This document shows, in pieces, positions 1 to 9,942 of a stretch of 29,035 nucleotides of DNA (the first letter of the stretch is position 1; each line of letters begins with the position of its first letter). The notes beneath the pieces are model-generated. The model saw nothing but the letters and a program-made list of their open reading frames with translations. It searched no databases and was not told where the DNA came from. The translations under genes and the position numbers were made by a program. The DNA lies in assembly GCA_003427395.1 (NCBI GenBank), contig BFEA01000021.1, positions 30,947 through 59,981 on the forward strand. The letters run 5' to 3'. This DNA is from Chara braunii. Lineage: Eukaryota; Streptophyta; Charophyceae; Charales; Characeae.

Positions 1-440
1 AGGGCTAGGAGAAGGCGTGTGGGGAGGGGATTAAAGGCACGCCACAACCATGAATGCATCACCCATCATATCTGTTTTTGCGAGCGACGCCGCAACAGGT
101 CATCTACTCCTTTTTGTTAACATTCCAATTCATTGCACAATGCACATTCACTTCGCTTTCATTTATGTTCTTTCCTTTTTTGTGCAAGGAAAATGAGCAA
201 TAACGAAATTGCAGAATCCCAGGTTCCAAAATCCCTTAGTGACGCTGCTCTGGCGTTTCAAATTAAAAAAAAAAAATCGCATTGAGTGCCGGATCGTCGT
301 AAGCTGTCCAGAAAGCACAAATGCACATGGATATCACTCCGAAGGAGAACCAAATCACCGAACTCGAATTGTCAATGACAGCCCTCTCTCACGAGTCACC
401 ACCAACAACAATGTACTCGAAGCGCTTCCTCACTACGGGC
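1..440. other. Noncoding, no recognised gene
   Basis: No protein, RNA or repeat could be recognised here. Short open frames of 97-125 codons overlap in different phases and resemble nothing known to me. If the synthase exon at 3708 belongs to a gene extending leftwards, this may be intron, but no upstream prenyltransferase motif (first aspartate-rich DDxxD region) was found. Confidence 0.5.
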
Positions 441-1345
441 GCTGGCGCTCAGCGCCCAGACTGCAATCAGACTCGAGTTCTTCACACTTTGCATGCAAGT
501 GAACAGCAGAACAACAACTGGCGACATCCGCCCACACCGAACTCAGAGATATGGATTCCAAGTAACAGTTCGCTTCCACTGGCTATGGCGACTGTGCGCC
601 TCACCAACTCACTGTTCACACTCTTGATCACCCTGGATGTCCCACACGCGATACACAGAACTCACACATGCACACTACTACAGCTATGGCAGCGCTAGCT
701 GCCACTACCCTGTCGCTACACTACACTTCTCTGCCCACTTCGTCTTCGGGCGCACTGCAGACCTCCTCGCACAAGCTGCTGAGGCAGCGCTTCCGCATGG
801 CATCCCCAGGAATGAATGAATGACTGGACGCAACCTCTTGATTTATACTTCGGCGCTGCGTTGGTCTGCCCTGTATCCCCTGGCCCACGATGTGCCCACA
901 GTCCCAGACGGTACTTGCTGGACAGGACCGGACTGACTAACTGGGACTGTTGACTCAGCGAGGCGGCCTACCACCACTTGACCACTTGCCTCGGTTGAAC
1001 ACAGGCTAACTCCGAAAGGCCACTTCTAGAAGTCTCTCGTTTGGCCTTTCGGTACTGTAGCAGCTACGACTTTGCCCTTTCAGGTAAGTAGCGGCTACAA
1101 CCTTGACCCTTCGGAGATCCTACAACTACGACTCTGGAATTGTCTAGACTCCTACGCTACAGGTCTACAGTTCGATTCCCTTCTACCCTGTGACCTACGA
1201 CAACCTACCTACCACTGGCGTTCCTACAGGTCGCAGGTTCAAGTCTACGGGTTGACACTAATACTGTACACAGGTAAGACGGGGAACTAGGGATCGAGCC
1301 CTGGGATCTGCATTCGCTACTGCAGATTGGTGAATACCGTTTCAA
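441..1345. other. Noncoding, imperfect short repeats with a TACGACT-like theme
   Basis: A GC-rich stretch without a recognisable gene. From about 1040 to 1400 short degenerate motifs such as CTACGACT and CCTACAG recur. A GGGCGCT...AGCGCCC hairpin lies near 438-458 and resembles the outer end of the right arm of the foldback element (near 2977-2993), so the element might begin this far left. Two tRNA B-box-like words (near 1169 and 1230) could be SINE debris; this is weak. Confidence 0.35.
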
Positions 1346-1826
1346 GACTACGATCCTACAGCTACGAAGCGAGCCTACGAAACGACAAAGCAACCAGTTG
1401 ACGTCTGCAGCAGCAACCAAAGTACATGCAGATTTGTCGACCATGCAGACCGCCGCCAAGACCAGGTACGTGCTCTCACATCGCTCCTCCACTCGCTCTC
1501 TCTCTCTCTCATGCTCACCGTCATCCTTACCCCACTCGCGCTCCTCTAACCGAAGGACCACCACCACCTCCGCTGACCATCCTTCGCCCAAGCCCGGCTA
1601 TGGAGGCTGGGATATGGGTCCAGCACAGCACCCAACACTACCTCATGCCCGTGCTCGCATCCAAGCACCAGCGCTAGTGCTAGCCACCAGAGCGCTCGAA
1701 GTAGTAGCAGCGCTGCCGCATCGCAGCCAGGCGCCCGACTGCCCGACTCACGGCCAGGCACTTTGCTATATGCGAAGTGGCCTGGCCCGATGACACCCTC
1801 GCCCCGCCTCGCGTGTGCCCAGTAGC

Positions 1827-1932
1827 TTCAGGTTGGCCCAAAGTGTCTGTGCCCAGGCTGGCTTCAGATAGGGGCCTGGGCCGCAACACTTTGGGGCGAT
1901 GACAGGGCACAGACACTTTGGGCCAACCTGAA
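1827..1932. repeat. Perfect 28-bp inverted repeat (hairpin)
   Basis: Bases 1827-1854 (TTCAGGTTGGCCCAAAGTGT and 8 more) are exactly the reverse complement of 1905-1932, separated by 50 bp. A second, slightly imperfect inverted pair links 1864-1890 with 2021-2048. The region can form a nested hairpin inside the foldback element. Confidence 0.8.
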
Positions 1933-2027
1933 TGGGCCAACTATATGGGAAGTGGCCTCTATCTGAATCTGAATGGGCCTGGGCGGGCGCTGGCACTTCT
2001 TGCAGTTGGGGCTCGCCACGAAGTGTT

Positions 2028-2285
2028 GCGGGCCCAGGCCACTATCTGAATCTGGCCTCAGCACTGACAGTTGGGCCCAGTGTGAAGCTACTGGGCACAA
2101 GGTCGCCGGGGCCATTCCGCTTTCGATATAGGAAAGAGCCTGGCCACAAGAGAGCCGCGGGCCCAGGCCACTATCTGAATCTGGCCTCGGCACTGACAGT
2201 TGGGCCCAGTGTGAAGCTACTGGGCACAAGGTCGCCGGGGTTATTCCGCTTTCCATATAGGAAAGAGCCTGGCCACAAGAGAGCC
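2028..2285. repeat. Tandem duplication, 129-bp unit, two copies
   Basis: Unit 1 (2028-2156) and unit 2 (2157-2285) are nearly identical, with few substitutions. Each starts GCGGGCCCAGGCCACTATCT and ends in AAGAGAGCC. The unit length is a multiple of three, so open frames cross it in every phase; this is not evidence of coding. Confidence 0.9.
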
Positions 2286-3331
2286 ATTCGGGCAGCGTAT
2301 ACGAATTCCGCCATACCCCCTTAATGCAGCATATCTATTGAAATAGTATATCATATTATTGGTATTACTTCAAGCAAAATAAACTAATTAATTCAAATTG
2401 GGATAAAGCGACAGACATTGTAAGAGGCCGCTTTATCTTCAAAATAGTCCAAAAAGCTATGCAGGTCATACTGGTTAACAAGGAAGAGTAGAGACTTTTA
2501 ATAAGTCAATCTTCGTGCTCTTCAAATGGATCTCGAAGTTGTTGAGAAGGCTTTCGAAAAGCAGTATATAAAGTGTAACCAGCTTGCGTGCAAGGCGGCG
2601 GCAGCGCTGCTACCAAAGACTGAGCGCTCGTGGCCGCTAGCGGGAAGTGCCTGGGTGCATGCGGGCGCCTAGGGGGAAGAGAGTGGTGCTTGGGGAAGCG
2701 CAGCACCAAGCCAGCCATAGCCAGGCTTGCGCGCACAGCCAGCGCGGGTGGTGGCGGTCTCTTCTGTGGTGACGTGGATGCCGTGTGGGGGGGTGAAGTC
2801 AAGGGTGAGCAGTTCAAGGGCGAGTGAGAGAAAGAGGACAAAGTCCGCACGTACCTGCTTGTCGCGGAGGTCTGCATGGGCGACATCTGCATGTACTTCG
2901 GTTGCTTCTGCTGATGTCAACCGGTGGCTTTGTTATTTCAGTAGGGTTAGCATAGTAGTTGTACCATCGTAGTCTGGGCGCTGCGCGCCGATAGGGAGCG
3001 AAAACATCCGATTCATGGTTGATGGTGGTGAGAGACGGCTTTCATTTGACAATTGGTATTTTTCCACTATTTTACGTCACTCTCTGGCCAAAATGTACGC
3101 AGCAAAATTCAAACTTGAGTTCGCTGGTTTGGTTCTCCTTCGGTGCGATTTCAGTGCATTTCTGCTTTCTGGACAGTTTACGACTACCCGGGTTTTAATG
3201 TGATGTTGCTATTTGGAATTCTGTCATTTCCCTCTCTGATGCTCATTTTCCTTGCATATGCAAATAAAAATAAATTAATAATAAATATTTAAATACTAAT
3301 TAATAAGTAAATATTAAATATCGTTAAATGA

Positions 3332-3610
3332 TAGGCTACCAGACCGGCCCGGGACCACTTCCCCGGGCGGGCAAAAAAGTTGAAAAAACGAATTAAATTT
3401 TTAAAAAATAAAATATATTTGGTAAGGAATTTCGATGTGACCCTGAGGCAAAAGTTGTTCAGTTTATTTTTCTGCATAACATAGTTTTTTTTTCGGAGGT
3501 TTTGGATTTTTAGTTGTTTTTTATTGTTTTTGCTGGGACCTTCCGTGGTGCTTGCACGGCCTGGCCGCCCGGGAACCTAGGATGACCCGGGTGGCCCAGC
3601 TGGTAGCCTA
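3332..3610. mobile_element. Non-autonomous hAT-like element (short, 279 bp)
   Basis: Perfect 11-bp terminal inverted repeats TAGGCTACCAG (3332-3342) and CTGGTAGCCTA (3600-3610). GC-rich ends (GGCCCGGG, GCCGCCCGGG) flank an AT-rich middle. The middle (about 3408-3480, read in reverse) shares a core of about 70 bp with the elements at 12438, 12699, 24975 and 25841. The 8-bp flanks match imperfectly (GTTAAATG and ATTAAATT) if one base is added to each end. It contains no transposase. If the synthase gene continues left, the element sits in an intron just upstream of the last acceptor. Confidence 0.7.
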
Positions 3611-3638
3611 CATTAAATTTGATTAAAAACTATGTCTT

Positions 3639-3639
<1 letters not shown>

Positions 3640-3687
<48 letters not shown>

Positions 3688-3707
3688 TTTGTGTGTGTGT
3701 TTATCAG
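3640..3707 (+). promoter_or_regulatory. Expanded T35 + GT tract ending in a 3' splice acceptor
   Basis: T35 (3640-3674) is followed by about 26 bp of GT repeat and then TTATCAG at 3701-3707. The AG directly precedes the first codon of the conserved synthase exon, so this is the polypyrimidine tract and acceptor of that exon, overgrown by microsatellite expansion. Confidence 0.75.
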
Positions 3708-4256
3708 GTTATCGCTGACTTTGCGAATGGAGAGATCCAACAAGCTGCAAGTCTTTTTGACTGTGACTTGACATTAGATGGCTACATGGAGAAGAGCTAT
3801 TTCAAGACAGCATCTTTGATGGCAGCAAGCTCAAAGAGCGGTGCGATCTTCAGTGGCGTGAGTGAGTACGTACGCTCACAGATGTTTGATTATGGAAAAC
3901 ACTTGGGGCTCGCATTTCAAGTCGTTGACGACATTCTGGACTTCACGCAGTCCACCGAACAACTCGGGAAACCGGCCGGGAGCGATCTCGCCAGCGGCAA
4001 TCTGACGGCCCCGGCCTTGTTCGCCTTGCAAAGGGAGCCCAAGCTCCGAAAGCTCATCGAAGCAGAGCTTACTGACAACGACTCGATACAGAGGGCAATC
4101 GAACTTGTGATTAGCGGAGGGGGTATCGACGATGCCCGGAAATTGGCGGAGGCCGAGGGCGAAAAGGCGCGGAACTGTCTGCAATGTCTTCCACAGAGCC
4201 GTGTTCGGCAATCGCTAGAAGGTTTGATAGACTACGTCTTGGAGCGACTCTACTGA
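3708..4256 (+). CDS. SPS: Solanesyl (polyprenyl) diphosphate synthase, 3'-terminal exon
   Basis: Encodes the C-terminal 182 residues of a trans-prenyltransferase that extends isopentenyl units to a long-chain (C45-type) diphosphate, the side chain of plastoquinone or ubiquinone. Visible family features, in exon numbering, are the KT motif at residues 33-34, the second aspartate-rich motif DDILD at 74-78 (binds the allylic diphosphate through Mg2+), and the following [13 protein letters not shown] segment at 82-94 that is typical of plant and cyanobacterial plastid-type enzymes. The protein end LERLY is near the usual C-terminus. The exon start is set by TTATCAG before the homology begins at VIADF; the open frame can be extended to an ATG at 3675, but that part is GT microsatellite and not coding. 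The first DDxxD motif and N-terminal half (and any transit peptide) are missing from the window. The frame is intact. Recognised from knowledge of the family, not by a search. Confidence 0.93.
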   Translation, partial: VIADFANGEIQQAASLFDCDLTLDGYMEKSYFKTASLMAASSKSGAIFSGVSEYVRSQMFDYGKHLGLAFQVVDDILDFTQSTEQLGKPAGSDLASGNLTAPALFALQREPKLRKLIEAELTDNDSIQRAIELVISGGGIDDARKLAEAEGEKARNCLQCLPQSRVRQSLEGLIDYVLERLY

Positions 4257-5580
4257 AAAAAAAGCATAATCTGCAGATCATCTCAGAACTGAGCATCTTC
4301 ATTCTCATTGTTGCGGTTTCCGCATCCTTTGCTCTCTGTCTAAGTTCCCAGCTCTATGATAGAGGTACCCCCCCCTCTACCCTACGCATGCGTCAAGTCA
4401 CCCAAGCGCCCAAACATATCGGGGATAGCCTCACCTGACCTGACGTCCGACAGCTGTCCGCCCGCCCACCCATTCACCTCTCATTGTTTACTTTGTCAGA
4501 TCCCTTTTTTTTTTCTTTTTCTTTTTTTTTTTTACTTTCTTGTAACTTATTCCTCTCCACTACGTATCTCTCCCTTCGGCCTCGCAACGAACCCTCCCTC
4601 GCCTATCTCCTTTATCTTTTTTCACCTTCCGTTACCTGCCACTAGTCCTAAGGCTTCCTGCAATGAAGGGTACCAGCAAGCATAGCATACCCCCCTGCAA
4701 GCAAGCATAGAACCCCTCTTATACAAAAAAGTGGACCCCTTAAATATTCGAAACTATCGACCCTATCCGAGAACCCCTGCAAGCATAGCTACCTTGCAAT
4801 GAAGGGTATCTCCTTGAGCGAACCGACTTCCTTTTTCTTTTCTTTTTTTTTACCCCTTACGCTCTTCCGTTGGAATTCTGCTTTCTGCACGTCTATCTGT
4901 CTTCCTGTTTGCCTTTCTTCTCTCAATTCTTTCTTCTCTGTCACGGTGTACACTGTGGTCATTGCCCATTAGAAAGCTTCCTTGTTGAGTGTCTACAGAT
5001 CGTCAGATTTTCATACATCGACGGATTCACTGTGGAACTGTGTGAATGGGATTGGGACGAAGATTGGAACCAAGTGGAGCACAGATGGGACCGGTTTCCT
5101 GCGTCTGACTGATGAATGGGTCAGTGTCTGTCCCAGTGTGAAACTACCTCCTCCAGAGAATAGCTGGAGCTGGAGGCACCTGCAAGGCTGGAAGAACCAG
5201 CGAGGGTCGGCAAGGACCAGCAAAGAGGCAGAGGCGGAGGCAGAGGCCTCGGAACGCCAGTTGTGTGCAATTTCCCAATTTCCCAGAAAAGCTTCTGTTA
5301 ATGGCATACTGCTGTTTGCTCCAAGCGAATGTTGTGGGTGGGTGGTTGGGGGTTCCTAATCGACAGTCTTTGTAATTACTTCTGTACATCTGTAGTCGTG
5401 GCGTCGACTGCTAATTGCCCATGCCGCTATCGCACAAGCACTCCACAGCCTCGAGAGAGTGAGTCGCATTGCTGTCATCCCTACTTCACTTACAATAACC
5501 AGGTGTTCAAACTTCAAACACGTGTCATAATACCGTTGCGACACACGAAGTACCCTCACTTCTATAAGCTACATTTGTTC
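4257..5580 (+). other. Downstream region of the synthase: probable 3'UTR, then low-complexity noncoding
   Basis: The first few hundred bases after the stop are likely 3'UTR. Pyrimidine-rich runs follow at about 4499-4535 and 4829-4852. TGCAATGAAGGGTA occurs twice (4659 and 4795). An open frame at 4870-5112 and others to 5389 have no recognisable domains. No gene is called. Confidence 0.5.
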
Positions 5581-5655
5581 TTCTTGTGAGCAGAAATGGA
5601 GGTCGTGGAGAAGCAAGCAATCGCCTTGGGATGATGAGACAGGGTGCATGGATGC

Positions 5656-5685
5656 AGAGAGAGAGAGAGAGCGAGAGCGCGTGCG

Positions 5686-5733
<48 letters not shown>

Positions 5734-5757
5734 AGGGAGGGAGGGAGGAAGGGAGGA
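5656..5757. repeat. GA / GGGA microsatellite
   Basis: Interrupted (GA)n followed by GGGA repeats. Arg/Glu or Ser/Leu-rich open frames across it are artefacts of the repeat. Confidence 0.95.
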
Positions 5758-6980
5758 GGTTGACACATGCATCACTCGGTGACACGAAAGAGGCTGAGCA
5801 GCAGAAAAAATGGCAGCAAAGGCAGCTCCAGAGGCTCTTGCATACGCCATGCAGGGCCTGTGGATTGCATGTCATGCATCAGAAGCAGTAGCAGTCCAGT
5901 TCTGAAGGAGCTGATGGACATACAAACTGGAGGCTTAGGACTTGAGTGGCGTTAAGATCACGTGCCCAAGGCAGCTTGTTCGATGAAACCCCACAGAAGG
6001 GTTACTCTGGGGTCTTGTAAGTTGATTGAGCCTATTGGAGAGATTGAGCCTACTGGAGAGGGGGAGGGAGGGGGAGGGAGGATCTGGAAACAAGGGGTAA
6101 GGAAGTGGTATGTGGAGTTAGGAGGGAGGGGAGATGAGAGAGGGGAGAGTAAGGAGCACGAAGGAAAGGGGGGGAATTGGAAGTAGATGAAGAGGAGGAG
6201 GAGGAGGAGGAGGAGAGGCATTTTAGGGGGCAACTGTGGGGGTGTGGTGATTACTATTGGCCACACTTTTTATGTGTCCCACACACACAAAAAAAGGCGG
6301 CGTTTGTTGGTGGTTATGACTGATGCCGTTTCGCCTCGGAAAATGATGGTCCTCTTTTTTCTTTTTATTCAAGTTTTTGTTTTTCTGTTTGAGCAACTTT
6401 CTTGATTTGGGCCATCGACAGCCCACAGTATATTCATTTATTTCAGATAATTGTAATATTCCTGAAAAGGTAATTAATGTTTTCTATATCCATCACTCAA
6501 CAATTGTCTTCTGCCCCTCTCTCCCCTCTCCCCCCCTCCAACCCCCACCGCCCACCCCTCCCCCTTGCCTTTTTTTTTCTTTTTCTTTTTCTTTTTCTTT
6601 TGCTTTTGCTTTTGCTTTTGCTTTTGCTTTTCCTTTTTCTTTCTTACCCCTTTTCTCTGAATGTTTTCCACTCCGCTGCTTGAATCACATTTCCAAACTT
6701 TTCCCGAAAAGTTAGCCTATCGAATTCTGCCTCCAAACTCCAACATGTCCCTCAACCCTTTTTTTTTTTTTTCCTTTTTTCTTTTTTTTTTTGTTTCCCC
6801 TTCCTCAGACATAAACTCACAAAATAATCAATTTGCATGTTTCATCGCTAGGAGGGGATGCTCATGTCACTCCCCCTAGCGTGGTCGCAGAGTTAAAGAA
6901 AAAATAAAAAACAAAAAACAAAACAAACAAACGAAAAAAATAAACATTCGCAGGGCATCATGCAGAAATGCAAGTGAGGA
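5758..6980. repeat. Low-complexity stretch without a gene
   Basis: Purine-rich GGGAGG and GAGGAG runs (about 6050-6215), a CTTTTT/CTTTTG tandem array (about 6560-6650), T-rich runs (6759-6793) and an A-rich block (6895-6945). Lys- and Phe-rich open frames result from these runs. Nothing else is recognised. Confidence 0.7.
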
Positions 6981-6999
6981 GGATGGGGTTTTTGTATAG

Positions 7000-7285
7000 C
7001 CTTCTTCTGACGAAATGAACAAAATCATACCATATAACAAAGTCCCACTTCAACCACTGATGTATGATATCCTTCGTAGGCGGATTCACGTATTACATCA
7101 CGCCACCATACAAGCATGGTATACAAAGTCATTCCTAAACCTAAACTAAGGCACAGCGTACCTCCAATCGTATAAGAATGCATGTACATAAAACCACCAA
7201 TGGTACTTGCCAAAACTCCCACTGAACCAAAAATAGACCATGGACATGGATCGACTGGAGAATCAGAATTCCAGACGTTGCTATG
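7000..7285 (-). pseudogene. cox3: Nuclear copy of mitochondrial cox3 (5' part), broken
   Basis: On the minus strand the translation reads [20 protein letters not shown] then [12 protein letters not shown] and later [20 protein letters not shown], the N-terminal region of cytochrome c oxidase subunit III, an inner-membrane subunit of respiratory complex IV. The frame breaks near 7028: two extra bases (AT) follow GLCY, after which [10 protein letters not shown] resumes in another frame. Homology stops at about 7000, so most of the roughly 265-codon gene is absent. Truncation, frameshift and nuclear-type surroundings indicate an inactive NUMT rather than a working gene. The start boundary (about 7285) is uncertain because the first residues are diverged. 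Confidence 0.88.
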
Positions 7286-7342
7286 GATTATTTCCCTCCC
7301 TCCCCCCCCTCCCTATCTCCCACTGTCCCTCCGCTGCCTCCA

Positions 7343-7486
7343 CCTTTTTTTTTCTGTGCTCTTGTTGAAACACTAAGGCGTCCTCCCTGCTTTTGAGTAC
7401 ATTGGTTTAAAGCTGATTCGACTACGTTGCGTACTGCGCCGTTTTGATTCTCTACCATGACGAATGAATTGATTCATTGTAGGCAT
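7343..7486 (-). pseudogene. rps12: Nuclear copy of mitochondrial rps12 (5' part), frameshifted
   Basis: The minus strand from the ATG at 7484-7486 reads MPTMNQFIRHGRESKRR, the start of mitochondrial ribosomal protein S12 (usual form MPT-NQLIRHGREEKRR). After SR a small insertion shifts the frame; the alternative frame then gives ALNQCTQKQG and SVSTRA, matching the RALDQCPQKQG and VSTRTPKK region. Homology ends at about 7343 in an A/G-rich run, roughly codon 50 of about 125. It lies 58 bp upstream (on the minus strand) of the cox3 fragment, same strand, so both probably came in one mitochondrial insertion or two joined pieces. Non-functional. Confidence 0.88.
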
Positions 7487-8806
7487 ATAACGACGGTGGT
7501 ATGGTTCCGCTTTTGTAGTGATGTTAAGAAACTCCGCTCTCGAGGCTAAGTGCGCCAATTAGAACCCGTGCATGCACAGATGAGGTGTTAAGCCGGCAAA
7601 TGTGCTGACTGCGGACTAATGCTTCATTCGGGCAAAAGAGCGTAGCAGATTTTGTAAATATTCACAAGCGGGAACGATGCTGTAAATAATATTCACAAGT
7701 GCGAAGTGATGATTTCTTTGTCAAGAGTCGAGACTCAATAAACAACTTGGGAGTTCGAAACATTTCGACGAACTTGAAACTTGATTTGAATCTTGATGAG
7801 CAAAGGCGCCGCAAAAGAAAAAGAAAAGAGAGAAGGGAGGTTGAAGCAGCAGCTGCAGCCTGAGGAGCGCCTGAGGACCACTATTCCATCCAGCCATCCA
7901 TTGAGTTCAGCATTGGATTCGTATGATTCATCCACGATTGATTCCATCAGACTCCCTATCAACAATTACATGTGCCACATGCGTACCATTCAGCCACATG
8001 GAGCGAAGCTTTAAGCAGCAGCTAATTACAGCAAGAAGAAGCAACAAGAACTGGACAGTCATGCTTCTGCTGTGCTGTGTCATAACAAAACATGTGCATC
8101 TTCCAGAGATGAGCGGCGGGGTACAGAGGGCCCACACCCATCCAACCCATCCAACCCTCAAGACACTGGATCAGGTGCGAGTCGAAATTTGCAGGCCTGG
8201 GTTGGGCATGGGTGCGTCTAGGTAAGCTAAAATATAAAAAGTATGTGCGCGCGTGACGGGCGGGCGACTGTTTTGCCTCCATCACCCTACTGGGTGGGTG
8301 ACAGGCGGTGAGTGTTTGGCACGGGTCACCCCAGACCAAGACCTAAATGCTCATCTCTGGCATCTTCGCATTAAATCTTATGGATTTCGACAGAAGCCCC
8401 TTGAACTCCAAACCTGGTTCAAAATGTTCCCAAGCTGCCCCTTGTTCGAAGCAATTGCTCAACGTACTGCGTACAACGTACCTGGTCAACGAACAGAAAA
8501 CAACTCTACTCTATTGAAAGATGGGAATACCCTTCGTGGTACGCACTACGTACCCAGTCCCTTTGCCGAACTTGCATCTATACCAGGTCCAGGAAGATGT
8601 CCTGTGGTCCTGTGGGAAACATGTCCATGCACGGGACCTGAGGTGGGCCAAGGTTGGTACCACCAAATTGCACTTGTAGTCTTGTACACAACTATCCGCA
8701 GGCACAAATTAGCACCCCTTACATCGGCATAGCCGGGCAAATTGTTTTCCATAAGTACTATGATAGATGTACTAGCATTACGCAATTTTGCCAGCCCAGA
8801 TCCTGG
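7487..8806. other. Noncoding; left part may be more mitochondrial DNA
   Basis: The 7487-7750 stretch has a composition like the neighbouring NUMT and could be mitochondrial flank of rps12, but no gene is readable. An open frame of 159 codons at 8253-8732 has no recognisable domain, and the 7793-8225 frames likewise. Confidence 0.4.
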
Positions 8807-8917
8807 CTACCATCTTCCCCCGAACACAACGCACCCTTATTTTGGCTGTATCTTGGCGGAAATACAGGTTGTATACATTCACTTTTAGGGTGCGTTATGT
8901 TTGGGAGAAGACGGTAG
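8807..8917. mobile_element. Hairpin MITE, copy A (diverged)
   Basis: A 111-bp palindrome-like element. Its left end CTACCATCTTCCCCCGAACA pairs with the right end, which in reverse complement reads CTACCGTCTTCTCCCAAACA; both continue into AACGCACCCT. Same family as the copies at 14381, 18098, 19300, 19464 and 19772. No target-site duplication is evident. Confidence 0.75.
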
Positions 8918-9329
8918 GAGCATAATTTTCTGGTCGCCAACCGAGGGCCTGTAAGACCGGATAATTTGCCGGAGCGAAAAACCAACTATGGGACGCTGGG
9001 CCCGGTTCCCAGCACGTGTTGCTCCCCACGAATAGATTGGAGCTTTGTTCCATTGAAAAGAAATAAAAAATGGATGGTTGCTACAAGACAGAGATGTCCT
9101 TCGGGACATCCTTTAAACCACCAGTACCCACCGGTTGTCAAGGCCCGACCCTAAAGCTACCGGTAGGCCTGGCCTGCAGCTACCGTGACGAGCTTATACG
9201 TACCGGTACTTCCCGGACATCGAATTATGTAATAAATGTAAGCAAAACCAAAAGTAAAACAAACAAAAAACAAAGAAAAAAACAGATAAAACGAAAAAAA
9301 GAAAAAGAAAGTAAAAAAAGGGTCTGCAT
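8918..9329. other. Noncoding; contains a C(UUCG)G hairpin
   Basis: GATGTCC (9093-9099), TTCG, GGACATC (9104-9110) form a 7-bp stem closed by a UUCG tetraloop if transcribed on the plus strand. Next to it, CCACCAGTACC (9119-9129) is the reverse complement of a word also found near the ribozyme (9907) and in the inverted repeat at 10312/10473. An A-rich run covers 9240-9320. No gene is seen. Confidence 0.6.
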
Positions 9330-9338
9330 TGCGCCGTG

Positions 9339-9690
9339 AGAGAGAGAGAGAGAGAGAGAGAGATGCAGGGACTGCCGCGGCTAACTCCCCGACTCTCTCT
9401 CTCTCTCTCTCCCTCTCTGTGGGCGTTGTAAAGTGCACAACGAGAATGAACCTTGGCGCATTCACGGCAATATTCATTCTCGTTTTAGCGTGCCGAGGCG
9501 CATTCTCGATTTGGAAAACGGAATCGCGGAGAGAGAGAGAGAGAGAACCGGCGAGCCGCACGGACTGCCGCGTCTAACTCGCCGGGTCTCTCTCTCTGCC
9601 TCTCTCTCTCCCCTCCACGAATTTGCAAAATGAGAAAGATTCCTCTGCCAAATGGCAGGCAGATTCATTCTCGTTCTGAACATTTGGTGT
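9339..9690. repeat. Tandem duplication of about 192 bp with GA-core-CT hairpin arms
   Basis: Two units in the same order: a (GA)n arm, a core containing GGACTGCCGCG and CTAACTC (9369 and 9562), a (CT)n arm, then ATTCATTCTCGTT (9472 and 9663). In each unit the GA and CT tracts can pair across the core. Unit 1 also has the perfect inverted pair AACGAGAATGAA (9439-9450) and TTCATTCTCGTT (9473-9484). Confidence 0.75.
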
Positions 9691-9911
9691 CCTCCGGCCC
9701 TCTCTCTCTCTCTCTCTTTGTTTTTATTTTTTATTTTTGTATTTGAAAGTAGGATTTCCTTTCCTTTCCCTTTTTCGTTACATTTCTTTTGTTATTTTTT
9801 TTCTGGGAAAAGCGAAGGTCGTGCGGGAAGCTACAGGGCATTCTCCAGCCCGACCCCCGAAAGTCACGGCGCGTAACGGCCACGATTTCTAAAAAACAAC
9901 GGGGAGGTACG

Positions 9912-9942
9912 GGTGGTTTAAGCCACCAGCACTCGAAGCGAG
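9912..9942 (+). ncRNA. Two small hairpins preceding the hammerhead motif
   Basis: GGTGG (9912-9916) pairs with CCACC (9923-9927) and CTCG (9932-9935) with CGAG (9939-9942). They lie immediately 5' of the hammerhead core; in a type I hammerhead such hairpins would sit in or beyond stem I. Whether they belong to the same RNA is inference. Confidence 0.4.

Larger units (their letters stand above)
1346..2976. mobile_element. Foldback-type element with long diverged inverted arms
   Basis: About 370 bp at 1346-1730 reappears in reverse complement at about 2590-2976. Matching landmarks include GACTACGAT at the outer end, AAGTACATGCAGAT further in (1420 on the left, 2884 reversed on the right) and a GCAGCGCTGCCGC word at the inner end. 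The arms are diverged with indels. Open frames in both arms read as similar Pro/Ser/Arg-rich peptides because they are inverted copies, not because they encode a protein. The interior holds a perfect 28-bp inverted repeat and a 129-bp tandem duplication. No transposase frame is visible, so it would be non-autonomous. Superfamily unknown. Confidence 0.55.

Noticed and set aside
1222-1252. tRNA gene suggested by GGTTCAAGTC B-box-like word
   Set aside because: No A-box at the right distance and no cloverleaf pairing was seen.
1398-2920. Two similar Pro/Ser-rich proteins on opposite strands
   Set aside because: They are the inverted arms of one foldback element translated in both directions; no conserved domain.
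3675-3707. ATG at 3675 as the start of the synthase
   Set aside because: It would encode a Cys/Val run from a GT microsatellite; a splice acceptor ends at 3707 and homology begins right after it.
5107-5153. A second CTGATGA ... GAAAC arrangement as a hammerhead candidate
   Set aside because: Stem II cannot form next to the core (AUGGG does not pair cleanly with the bases before GAAAC), and no stem I/III partners or NUH site were found.
5525-5891. Ser/Leu-rich or Arg/Glu-rich open frames over GA/CT tracts
   Set aside because: Products of microsatellites in three overlapping frames; the same applies to 9157-9633 and 20619-20945.
7025-7558. cox3 and rps12 as working genes
   Set aside because: Both are truncated and frameshifted and sit in repeat-rich nuclear-type DNA; called as NUMT pseudogenes.
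8253-8732. 159-codon open frame as a gene
   Set aside because: No recognisable motif, flanked by MITE and NUMT DNA, and no splice or start context that stands out.
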